A stretch of 64,000 nt of DNA, taken from positions 1,364,001-1,428,000 of the forward strand of contig NZ_CP036262.1 of the NCBI RefSeq assembly GCF_007741495.1. The letters are read 5' to 3'. The notes below the pieces were generated by a model that was not told the DNA's origin, searched no databases, and saw nothing but the letters and a program-made list of their open reading frames with translations. Shown here one piece after another: positions 16,575-25,017 of this stretch (positions are counted from its first letter, which is position 1; each line of letters begins with the position of its first letter). Position numbers and translations under genes: made by a program. Source of the DNA: Roseimaritima multifibrata. GTDB lineage: Bacteria; Planctomycetota; Planctomycetia; Pirellulales; Pirellulaceae.

Positions 16575-19500
16575 GCCGCATCGTCTTCGTGGCGAGTTCC
16601 CTCGTCGCTTGCGGTCGATTCGTCGGTCGGCACTTCTTGCTGCGTGCTGTACGACCCTGGTTCGTCTTTGCCGTCTCCGTCCCAGTCGCCTGCGATCGGT
16701 AAGGCATCGATGCCAGCGACTGGTACTTGCAGGCGTTCGTCTTTGTCCGTCAGTTTACGGTCGCCGTCGGAATCGAGGATCCATTGATCCCCTAAGACGA
16801 CGCCGAAGTCATCGATCCCGTCTCCGTTCCAGTCTCCGACCACGGGGACCCCGTTGGGCGGTCCGAATTCGAATTCGCGGTCGGCGTTGGTCCAGCGTCC
16901 ATCACCATCTTCGTCCAGTTGCCACACGCCCGCTCGGAAGACAGCGATCGCGTCGATCCCGTCGCCATTCCAGTCGCCAGCGAGCGGCGTGTCTTGGTGT
17001 TGGCCGTAGCGGAAGACATGGTCGATTAAATCGGCGCGAATTGGCTGCGTACTGCGTCGCATCTCTCGCATGCCATCGGTCGCTTCAGGAGCGGTCGGAG
17101 GCAAGTTCTTCGGACGCGTTGAACGTCGGTTTCCTGGATCGGGTAGACCCGGATCATTGACGATTGCTTGAGGGTCACGCAGCCATTCGCGGCCAAAGAT
17201 TCCCACGTCGTCTTTCCCGTCCCCATCCCAGTCGCCAACCACCGGGCGGTCCGCTTCGGTTCCCAGCGAAATCCAAAGATCGCCTGGATCCCAACGTCCG
17301 TTTCCGTTCAAATCGACGAACCATTGACCGCCAACAAAGATGGCAACTTCATCACGTCCGTCTCCATCAAAATCGCCTGCCAACGGGATCGCTCCCTCGT
17401 CGCCAAGGATGATCGCATCGGAAAGAGACAAGCGTTCTCCGGTTCGCGTTACCAAGTTCCAACGACCGGTGCGGTGTTGGTTCGTTGCGAACGTCGGGTC
17501 ATCTTGTGAGCTGGTTTGGCGGATGATCGCGCCGTCTTCTTGCATTTCACCACGCGGCGATCCCGCATTGATAATGCTTAGATGCCATGTCACTGGATAA
17601 GCCAGGTCGTAAAAGGCTGGCGGTTTGACATATTCGGGAACGCCAAAACCGGCCAAGCGATCCGAGTCCGGGAACGTGTTAGGTACGTATGGTGGGATGA
17701 CTAGCGGCAGAGGATCCGGATCGGGTTGCGGAACGCTTGGCGGAAGTTCCTTAATGATCAGTTCGCTAAAGTTGTTTTCTTGCGACCGACCACCGGCGAC
17801 TAGATCGACGTTTAGGATCGCGTCATCGTTCGGGTTGGTTTCATCACTTGCGGACAAAGTCTGTACAATGAACTGGAGGTCAATGTCGTCGGCAATGTCT
17901 GCTGGGTTGACTGCCAATCCACCGCTGGTTCCCGGTGTATCCAGTCCGTCGATGAAGTCCTCGGGCTGGATCTGGTAGATGCTGTAAGCACCAGGACGCA
18001 GTCCCGTGAATTCGTAGAACCCGTTAATGTCCGTTTGGACGCGGATGACTCCGTCGGCGTAACTGCCCGGGAGGGCGTTGCTGGACGCATAGGGTTGTCC
18101 TTGGACCGTGCGTAGTTCTAACCAGACGCCGGCCAACATGGTGTCGTCTTCACCGCGGATCCCGTCAACATAATCCCGCAGCTCTTCTGGAGTCGGAGGG
18201 TTTTCCAACGTGATTGCTGGACCATCCTGGAACACAAATCCTGAGATGATTGCAGGAGGGACTTCCGGGAAGTCGTAGTCGACACCATCTTTGCCGCCAG
18301 CGACTTGGATGCCCACCAACAGGTCGTCGGCTCCGACGTTGCCGCCTAGCGATCCCAGATTCTGGCCGCCGTGGAAGTAGCCGCCTGGCTGAATTTCGCG
18401 GACCTGGTAGTTCCCGGGCCGCAGGTTATCAAAGGTATAGCTGCCGTCGCTTGCAGTGGTGGTCGTGCGAAGGACGTCACCATTTTCGTTTAGCAATTCG
18501 ACGACGACATCGGCGAGCGGTTGATCGCCAGAATCAAAATCGCGATTCAGGTCGGTTTCGCTCCAAACCATCCCGCTGATCGATCCCCCTTCCAGTTCAC
18601 AGAAATTGTACTGTGACAGTCGTTCTCCTGGCCCGATACTGATTTTTCCAAGATGGTCTTGGCCGAGAACGATCCCGCCGCCGTCGCCAACAACCTGGCC
18701 GCCCTGGAAATAGCCGACCGGTTGTAGTTCGCGGACGCTGTATTCCCCGGGACGAAGATTTTCGAAACGGTAGCTTCCGTCCGCAGCGGTCGTCGTCCGT
18801 TCGATGATCTCACCCGCTTCGTTTAGCAGCTGGACTTCGACTCCGCCTAAAGGTTTTTCGTCCGATTCGAATACGCAGTTCTCGTTCGAATCGACATAGA
18901 CGAATCCGCCTAGCGACGAGGGTTCCAGTTCGCAGAAGTTGTAGTCGGTTAAGCGGTCTCCGTACCCAATCGGAATCTCTGAAATCACATCTTGGCTGGA
19001 ATCGTTACCACCTGCGGAGCCTGCGGTTTGGTGACCCTGTAGGTATCCGATCGGCTGCGTTTCACGAACCGTGTACTGCCCAGCCATCAGGTTTGTGAAA
19101 CGGTAATAGCCATTGCTGTCGGTGTAGGCGGTCGCCAGTATGTTTCCGTTAGCGTCCAGCAGATCGACGCGGACATTTTCCAGCATCGGTTCACCTGGAT
19201 CGAGAATGCAGTCGCCGTTGCTGTCCGCATGCACGTATCCAGAAATCTCAGCCGGAGGGAGTTCACAGAAGTTGTATTCGACTGCGATTTCGCCCGAGCC
19301 TAAATCAACGTCTCCGATTCGATTGATTTGGGAATCGTCTCCGCCGGCCGAACCGGCCATTTGTCCACCTTCGAAGTAGCCTTCGGGCTGCAATTCGATG
19401 ACCGTGTAACGTCCTGGCACAAGGTCGACAAACTGGTAGCGACCGTTCGAATCGGTGAGGGTTTCGGCAATCTTCTCACCTGCCTGATTCCACAATTGAA

Positions 19501-21784
19501 TCACGACGCCTTCAAGCATTTCTTCGTCGGGGTCCGCAATGCAGTCTCCGTCGGTGTCGACGTGCACATGACCCGAAAGGCTTGCCGGAAGCAATTCGCC
19601 GAAATCATAGTTGACCCCGGTCTGTCCTTGCTTAATCGCAATGGATCGAATCAGGTCGCCTGGGTTTGCCGCTGTACCAACGGTTGCACCTGCGATGGTT
19701 CCTGCTTGATCAAGTCCATCAAGGTAACCGGCCGGTTGGGATTCCCGGATCGCGTAGGTGCCTGGCAGGATGTCTTCGAATACGTAGTACCCGTTGCCGT
19801 CGGTTTGGGTTGTCGCGATGACAGTTCCCTGAGTGTCGACCAATTCGATCAATACATCGGCAATCCCTTCTTCGCCGCTGTCGCGATTGCCGTCCTGGTC
19901 GCGGTCGTGATAGACGTGACCGCTGACTTCGGCAGGGGATGCTTCGCAGAAATCGTAACGAATGCCGTCTCCGCCGGCTGGCAGCATGATGCTTTCAATT
20001 CGGCCGCCATCGATCGCTTCACCGACCTTCAGGTTGTTGATTCGTCCTGCGAAGGAATGCCCGTCGATCAAGCCGGCGGGAGTGAATTCCAGGATCGTAT
20101 ACTGTCCTTTGGGAAGTTGCCCAAAGAAGTACTCGCCATTGTTGTCGGTTGTCGTTTCCATGATGGTGTTGCCACTTCCATCTTGCAGAACCACGCGGAC
20201 GCCTGGCAGTGGAGCATCGATTCCCGGATCATAACCGTCGCAGTCTTCGCCGGGTCCGAGGACGTAAACCATCCCGCTGATGGAACCGAGCGGCAATTCC
20301 CCAAAGTTGTACTCAAGGCCGGTTTGATTCCCTGCCAGAACCAGTCCGGAAATCAGATCTCCAGGGTTTGTCGCCGCCCCGACGGTTGTTCCGTTCACGG
20401 TCCCCGCCGTATCCAGCCCGTCCGAAAGTCCGACAGGTTGGTCGATCTGTTCGATTCGGTACTGGCCAGGGGAAAGCCCTTCAAACTGATAGAAACCGTT
20501 GTCATCGGTCGTGGCAATCAAAGTCGCTTGATTCGCCAAGGTCGATTCGGGGATCAAGCGAACGCGGATGTTTGCGATTCCTGGTTCACTTGGATCACGG
20601 ATCCCGTCATCGCTGTCATCGCGGTAGACGTATCCCGAAACTTCGGAGGGTTGGGCTTCGGCAAAGTTGTACTGGACCGCATGCAGATCCCCTTTCGGGA
20701 TCACGATGTCTGTCAGGATATCGTCTTGCAGTGCCGTGCCGACACTTGATCCGTCCACGTTCCCCGGGACGGCGCCTACGCTGAAATATCCGTCTGGCTG
20801 TGATTCGGCAACGCGGTAGGTTCCGGGCATCAAGCCAAGCGAAGTTCCAAATTGATAGTTGCCTGCGCTGTCGGTCGTCGTTCGGAATCCGGTGTCGACG
20901 AATTGCCCGCTCGATTCATTGCGTTGCAGCAACGTCAGTTCGACACCCGGTAACCCCTCTTCTCCTGTCTCACGCAGCAAGTCCAAGTCGTTGTCGACCC
21001 ACACGGTTCCAGCGATCGAGATCGGTTTGGGCGTTTGCGTGACGCTTCCGACGGCGGCGGCCGAACGGTCGGCGTGGCTATCGACGCCGCTCCCTTCGTC
21101 GGGCGGAAGGTTCAGACCGAAATCGGCGCCAGGGTCCCCGAACTCATTCAGGAACAGCGCATCGGCGTTAGCCGATTCGTAGTGAGGCGCCTTGAAGGTC
21201 GCTTCCAGGATCGAATCTTCAAATTCTTGTCCGGAAGTAATAACGTCTAGCTTTTCATTGAAAATCGCAATGTCGGCGACGTTACGAAGGATTTCATCCA
21301 CGTCGATCGTGAATTCCAGTCGGTCCCCCGCATGGAATCCTTCTAGGCGAATGATCAGTTCTTGACCGCCATCTTCCACCGTGGCGGTGGCCTGGACCGC
21401 GTCGTCGGACGTGATCTTGTGGACTTTGAAACCGTGAGCTCCCTTTTTCCCGCGGTTGCCGACTTCTGTGTCAAAGATCGGATCCCCAACGGACAGCCCG
21501 TCGCCGTCTTTGTCGGTGCTGATCCGGATTTCCGTCAACTCGGTATCGGCTGCCCCACCGGTGAAGGAAAGGATGAACCGGTCGCCATGCGAATCGCTAC
21601 CGACATCGGAATCGGATTCCAGGTAATCCGTTTCGATGTAGACCAAGCCAACATGGATCGGATCCGCAGCCATCAAAATCCGCGGCTCCAACGATTCGGC
21701 CGTCATCGAGCGACGGATTGCTGGAGCGGTGATTCGATTGCGTCGTGGTGTTGGTCTTCGTTCCCACACAGTTCGCACCTCCAT
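16571..21784 (-). CDS. Giant surface/secreted protein: LEPR-XLL motif, nine SdrD-B-like repeats, five DGDG repeats
   Basis: 1737 residues. Near the N-terminus MTAESLEPRILMAAD (31-41) matches the LEPR-XLL motif that opens very large planctomycete extracellular proteins. A cadherin/Calx-like region follows to about 250. Nine SdrD-B/Cna-B-type beta domains come next, each opening with an xISGxVxxD strand (TVWVDNDLD, YVYRDDSDD, HVYHDRDQD, YVHADSNGD and so on) and containing TTTDxxGxYxFxxLxPGxY. The last ~350 residues hold five FG-GAP/VCBS-like repeats of GDWDGDGKDE type, which probably bind calcium. The long acidic composition fits a cell-surface adhesin or matrix protein. No sortase or dockerin signal is evident. 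It is preceded by a REP-like palindrome and the WD40 gene. Confidence 0.85.
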   Translation of the reverse strand: MEVRTVWERRPTPRRNRITAPAIRRSMTAESLEPRILMAADPIHVGLVYIETDYLESDSDVGSDSHGDRFILSFTGGAADTELTEIRISTDKDGDGLSVGDPIFDTEVGNRGKKGAHGFKVHKITSDDAVQATATVEDGGQELIIRLEGFHAGDRLEFTIDVDEILRNVADIAIFNEKLDVITSGQEFEDSILEATFKAPHYESANADALFLNEFGDPGADFGLNLPPDEGSGVDSHADRSAAAVGSVTQTPKPISIAGTVWVDNDLDLLRETGEEGLPGVELTLLQRNESSGQFVDTGFRTTTDSAGNYQFGTSLGLMPGTYRVAESQPDGYFSVGAVPGNVDGSSVGTALQDDILTDIVIPKGDLHAVQYNFAEAQPSEVSGYVYRDDSDDGIRDPSEPGIANIRVRLIPESTLANQATLIATTDDNGFYQFEGLSPGQYRIEQIDQPVGLSDGLDTAGTVNGTTVGAATNPGDLISGLVLAGNQTGLEYNFGELPLGSISGMVYVLGPGEDCDGYDPGIDAPLPGVRVVLQDGSGNTIMETTTDNNGEYFFGQLPKGQYTILEFTPAGLIDGHSFAGRINNLKVGEAIDGGRIESIMLPAGGDGIRYDFCEASPAEVSGHVYHDRDQDGNRDSGEEGIADVLIELVDTQGTVIATTQTDGNGYYVFEDILPGTYAIRESQPAGYLDGLDQAGTIAGATVGTAANPGDLIRSIAIKQGQTGVNYDFGELLPASLSGHVHVDTDGDCIADPDEEMLEGVVIQLWNQAGEKIAETLTDSNGRYQFVDLVPGRYTVIELQPEGYFEGGQMAGSAGGDDSQINRIGDVDLGSGEIAVEYNFCELPPAEISGYVHADSNGDCILDPGEPMLENVRVDLLDANGNILATAYTDSNGYYRFTNLMAGQYTVRETQPIGYLQGHQTAGSAGGNDSSQDVISEIPIGYGDRLTDYNFCELEPSSLGGFVYVDSNENCVFESDEKPLGGVEVQLLNEAGEIIERTTTAADGSYRFENLRPGEYSVRELQPVGYFQGGQVVGDGGGIVLGQDHLGKISIGPGERLSQYNFCELEGGSISGMVWSETDLNRDFDSGDQPLADVVVELLNENGDVLRTTTTASDGSYTFDNLRPGNYQVREIQPGGYFHGGQNLGSLGGNVGADDLLVGIQVAGGKDGVDYDFPEVPPAIISGFVFQDGPAITLENPPTPEELRDYVDGIRGEDDTMLAGVWLELRTVQGQPYASSNALPGSYADGVIRVQTDINGFYEFTGLRPGAYSIYQIQPEDFIDGLDTPGTSGGLAVNPADIADDIDLQFIVQTLSASDETNPNDDAILNVDLVAGGRSQENNFSELIIKELPPSVPQPDPDPLPLVIPPYVPNTFPDSDRLAGFGVPEYVKPPAFYDLAYPVTWHLSIINAGSPRGEMQEDGAIIRQTSSQDDPTFATNQHRTGRWNLVTRTGERLSLSDAIILGDEGAIPLAGDFDGDGRDEVAIFVGGQWFVDLNGNGRWDPGDLWISLGTEADRPVVGDWDGDGKDDVGIFGREWLRDPQAIVNDPGLPDPGNRRSTRPKNLPPTAPEATDGMREMRRSTQPIRADLIDHVFRYGQHQDTPLAGDWNGDGIDAIAVFRAGVWQLDEDGDGRWTNADREFEFGPPNGVPVVGDWNGDGIDDFGVVLGDQWILDSDGDRKLTDKDERLQVPVAGIDALPIAGDWDGDGKDEPGSYSTQQEVPTDESTASDEGTRHEDDAA

Positions 21785-21837
21785 GTGCGTATCGTGATAT
21801 TCAAACGAGTGCGTTGTTGCGTTTCAAAATGGACCCC

Positions 21838-21889
21838 GGAAGGCTTGCGCCGTTCCGCTAATGGTTTTAGCGGACGACGCAAGCCTTCC
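21838..21889. repeat. REP-like palindrome
   Basis: GGAAGGCTTGCGCCGTTCCG with GCTAA, a short loop, then TTAGCGGACGACGCAAGCC and TTCC form a 23-bp stem with three mismatches. It lies between the WD40 stop and the giant gene start. A related palindrome occurs at 48109-48187. Confidence 0.8.
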
Positions 21890-21964
21890 GGTTGGCCTGT
21901 TCTGAATCGCGAGAGTCACTTCGCACGGGTCGTCGGTCGGTTGTACAGTTGCTAGCGTTTGTTG

Positions 21965-23074
21965 CTAGCGTTTGGGAGTCGGATCTTTGCTTGCTGATAC
22001 TTCGTTCTGGATCGATTGGTCGTCCCGCTGAGCTACCAGCGGGGCTTGCAGGATTTGGGCGATCGGCCAGCGACGGACGGTGGCGTCAAAGCTTCCTGAA
22101 AACAGATATTCGGCGCTTGCCTCGACCGAGGCGATCGATCCGCTGTGCCCGGACAGGGATCGTTTTACTTGTCCTCGCTGAATATCGACGATACGAATTT
22201 TGTTGTCCGCACCTCCGACAGCCACATGGTTCGCGTCGAGTGGTGTTACACAGAACAATTTGCACTCCAGAACGGGGATCGTGTGCAGGATCTCTCCTTG
22301 CAAGGAATCGTATACGACAATTCGCCGATCCTCGCCAACCGAAACCATCACATTTGACCCTGGCATAAATACTAAATCGCGGATTCGATCCGAGTGAAGT
22401 TCAAATTCGCCGGCGGGTTGGCCGCTGACGGGGTCAAAGAAGTGAGCATTCCCCGATCGTCCCGCTGCCACCACAAGTCGCATGTCATCGCTGAATCGCA
22501 CCACTCGCAAATCGTTGCAGCCGCACCGTAGGACGGGGCGTCTGGCACCACCTTGTTGCAGTAAAAACAGCTGAGGATCAAATCCAACGGCGGCAAGCAT
22601 CCCTTGTTGAGGGGCAAAGCAGACCGAAGCGATCGCTGGGGCTCCCTCTAGCGTTTGTAGGACTTTCCAGTCCTGTTCACGGTCCCAAAGAATGATTTGC
22701 CCGTCGTTGCCGGCCGACACAAGCAATTTCCCGTCATTGCGGAAATCGAGTGAGCGAACCCAGTCGGTATGTTTGCGGAGAACTTGGGCTTCTTCGAACG
22801 GATGCGGGTCGATCACGCGGAGGTGATGGTCGTCACCCGCTGCGATTAATACTTGACCCGCCGGATCGACGGCTAAGGCAGTGATCACCGGAGAAGCCTG
22901 AGATCCGTCCTGAGGTTCTAGTGAAAGGACCTCGGAAACATTTGCCAAATCCGGGATGACGGCCGCTACGCGATGAGAAGTCGATTGACCATTTGCGTGA
23001 GGCTGCGCGACTAGCAGATTGCTAGCGAACGCGATAAGCAGAACCGAACCCCAGCGAAACCAATCGATTTTCAT
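21965..23074 (-). CDS. Secreted WD40-repeat protein
   Basis: 369 residues with a signal peptide (MKIDWFRWGSVLLIAFASNL, cleavage near the AxA-like VAQPHANG). About six to seven WD40 blades follow, with GH/SD-type starts and xIxLWD or xVRRW ends, for example HTDWVRSLDFRNDGKLL, SAGNDGQIILWD, HSDRIRDLVF and HSGSIASVEA with FDATVRRWP. This makes a beta-propeller scaffold in the periplasm or outside the cell. No catalytic domain is attached. It is in the same direction as the giant surface protein gene downstream (180-base gap holding the palindrome). The partner is unknown. Confidence 0.85.
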   Translation of the reverse strand: MKIDWFRWGSVLLIAFASNLLVAQPHANGQSTSHRVAAVIPDLANVSEVLSLEPQDGSQASPVITALAVDPAGQVLIAAGDDHHLRVIDPHPFEEAQVLRKHTDWVRSLDFRNDGKLLVSAGNDGQIILWDREQDWKVLQTLEGAPAIASVCFAPQQGMLAAVGFDPQLFLLQQGGARRPVLRCGCNDLRVVRFSDDMRLVVAAGRSGNAHFFDPVSGQPAGEFELHSDRIRDLVFMPGSNVMVSVGEDRRIVVYDSLQGEILHTIPVLECKLFCVTPLDANHVAVGGADNKIRIVDIQRGQVKRSLSGHSGSIASVEASAEYLFSGSFDATVRRWPIAQILQAPLVAQRDDQSIQNEVSASKDPTPKR

Positions 23075-23372
23075 TTCCTATCTCTCTTTGTGGGTAGCTT
23101 CGCTCGCGTCACCGTTACAGATTGCCTCAGCGTTAGAGCGCGAGCCCATCGGTGTCATCGGCACAATCACCCAGGTTTTCTGAGACGAACCGGTTGAAAA
23201 TCAGAGTTGAATTCGGGAGCTGGGATTTAGCCGTAGTGAAAAATGCAGTTTTTCCCCGAATCGGTCTTTCAACGATTCTCGTTTCGTTGCTACCTTCCCA
23301 CCGCTGCAGGTTGGCGACGGCCTGTTCCATGATTCTCAAACAATTGGCTGAATGGCCAGAAAGGCGCCAAGG

Positions 23373-24506
23373 ATGATGCGTTTCTTGTTCGTTGCCGTTT
23401 CCTGTGCCCTCGCTGGCAGTTTTGCGCAGGGGCAGGCCCCCGCAAATACCGCTCAGCGTGGCTACACCGCTCCTCAAGCTGGAAACGGACAGGCCGCGAC
23501 CTCGACGGCTCAAAACCAGAACTATCAACGGCAGAACCAGCAGTTGACTCCTGCACAGCAGCATCAACTTGCTCAGCAGCGGGCCGCGAGCCAACAGCAA
23601 GCGGTTCGCGGGACTCCCACTTCGGCAAGTGCCGGTGCTGCCGCGACCGCTCAAATGAACACTCAGCAGACGGAGCCGAAGCCTCCGTTTGCTCCTCTGA
23701 CCGCACAGCAAGAAACCGAACTGACGCAGCTGCTGCAGGCCTGGGAAGTCCAAAGTAATAAAGTGGACCGTTTAGAATGTGATTTCACTCGTTGGCATTA
23801 CGACCTTGTCGCTGCCCCGGCCGGGGTCCATGCGACTTGGGCCAAGGGTGAAATTCGCTACGCATCCCCGGATAAAGGGATGTTTAAGGTCAATGAACTG
23901 AAGTTTTTCAAGGGAATGCAGGCGGGCAAGCCGCAGTACGACGTTTCGGAGGGACAGTTCGGCGAGTACTGGGTTTGCAACGGACAGCAATTGCTAGATT
24001 TTGATCGTGGCGAAAAGAAGTGCACGATCCAGGATCTGCCTCCAGAAATGCAAGGGACGGATATTTTTGAAAGCCCGCTCCCCTTTGTTTTTAACTTGGA
24101 CGCAAACAAAATTCGCGAACGCTACTGGGTCCGGACGGTTGAATCGCCCAAGAAAGGGATGATCGTCGTTGAAGCATGGCCCAAACGACAAGAGGACCGA
24201 GCCCAGTATCGCTTGGTTCAGATTGTGTTGGATCCGCAGTCGTTCCTGCCACAGGCATTATTAATGTATGCCCCCAACTACAACGCTCAGGCGGCTCCCG
24301 CTTGGGATCACTACGAATTCAGCAACGTTAAGCGAAATTCGATTATCGGGGGGCTGGAATCCTTCCTGAACCGGTTCATCGAAAAGCCGGATAAGACATG
24401 GACGATTGTCCGTGAACGATACCAGCCACCCGCTGAAAACAATGTCCCTGAAGGGAACCGCAATATCCAAGCGGCCCAGGCTCCAGGCGGGCCGCAGCGA
24501 CAGTAA
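23373..24506 (+). CDS. TIGR03009-family secreted protein (planctomycete-specific, LolA-like)
   Basis: 377 residues from ATG 23373 (AAGG just upstream). Signal peptide MRFLFVAVSCALAGSFAQG, then a ~90-residue Gln/Ala-rich linker, then a folded domain beginning LTQLLQAWEVQSNKVDRLEC. That domain (VHATWAKGEIRYASPDKGMF, EYWVCNGQQLLDFD, SFLPQALLMYAPN) follows the LolA/LolB-like half-barrel pattern of the TIGR03009 family found in planctomycetes. Function is unestablished; LolA relatives shuttle lipids or lipoproteins. A strong terminator follows. It is divergent from the WD40 gene across a ~300-base gap. Confidence 0.82.
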   Translation: MMRFLFVAVSCALAGSFAQGQAPANTAQRGYTAPQAGNGQAATSTAQNQNYQRQNQQLTPAQQHQLAQQRAASQQQAVRGTPTSASAGAAATAQMNTQQTEPKPPFAPLTAQQETELTQLLQAWEVQSNKVDRLECDFTRWHYDLVAAPAGVHATWAKGEIRYASPDKGMFKVNELKFFKGMQAGKPQYDVSEGQFGEYWVCNGQQLLDFDRGEKKCTIQDLPPEMQGTDIFESPLPFVFNLDANKIRERYWVRTVESPKKGMIVVEAWPKRQEDRAQYRLVQIVLDPQSFLPQALLMYAPNYNAQAAPAWDHYEFSNVKRNSIIGGLESFLNRFIEKPDKTWTIVRERYQPPAENNVPEGNRNIQAAQAPGGPQRQ

Positions 24507-24538
24507 ATGCATTTGAAGGAAGCAATGTGGCAGTAAAG

Positions 24539-24593
24539 CCCGGTGAGCTGGTGAGGAATTGTAAACCGCCTCGCCAGCTAGCCGGGTTTTTTT
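24539..24593 (+). terminator. Rho-independent terminator after the TIGR03009 gene
   Basis: CCCGGTGAGCTGGTGAGG pairs with GCCTCGCCAGCTAGCCGGG with few mismatches and is followed by seven T residues (24587-24593), 33 bases after the stop. Confidence 0.92.
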
Positions 24594-25017
24594 CGTTTGC
24601 CTTGAACTGAAAATGTCCGAAGCCTTCTGTGGAGGGGGTGCCCGTTCCCTGGGGGTTTAAGACGCCGATAACATGGGTTTAGCGGGCACTGCGGTTCCGC
24701 AATGCCCCCCGCGGTGTCTCTGCAGGGGAGCCATGCAACCTGTAGCACGATGTTGTCCTGCAGGTTTTCATAAATAGAATGGGGGGCAACTGAGCTCCGT
24801 GAAAACCCCGGCACCTTGCCTAGAGGGGCTTAAAAGGAGTAGGCTAAACCGCTCTTTAAGGCACACATATCACGTAAACGGTCTATCTTACGAACGATGT
24901 CGCAGAGCGTAGCTCGCCATTGCAAGTCGATCGGACCGACGATTCCACTTACTTTCACCGATCACCCTCCCCTTCGTCGCTCGCGTGAGCCTGCACGCGG
25001 GATAAGGAAAACAACAT
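24594..25017. other. Intergenic region upstream of aceE
   Basis: About 420 bases without a plausible gene. It contains a GC-rich hairpin near 24682-24711 (GCGGGCACTGCGG / CCGCAATGCCCCCCGC) and ends in a GGATAAGG Shine-Dalgarno before aceE. It probably holds the promoter and 5' leader of the pyruvate dehydrogenase operon. Confidence 0.5.

Noticed and set aside
19328-20749. 473-codon plus-strand frame
   Set aside because: Antisense to the SdrD-B repeats of the giant gene; the repeat structure and codon pattern belong to the minus strand.
23133-23753. 206-codon minus-strand frame
   Set aside because: Overlaps the signal peptide and linker of the TIGR03009 gene; Leu/Arg/Ser-rich shadow of a Gln/Ala-rich coding strand.
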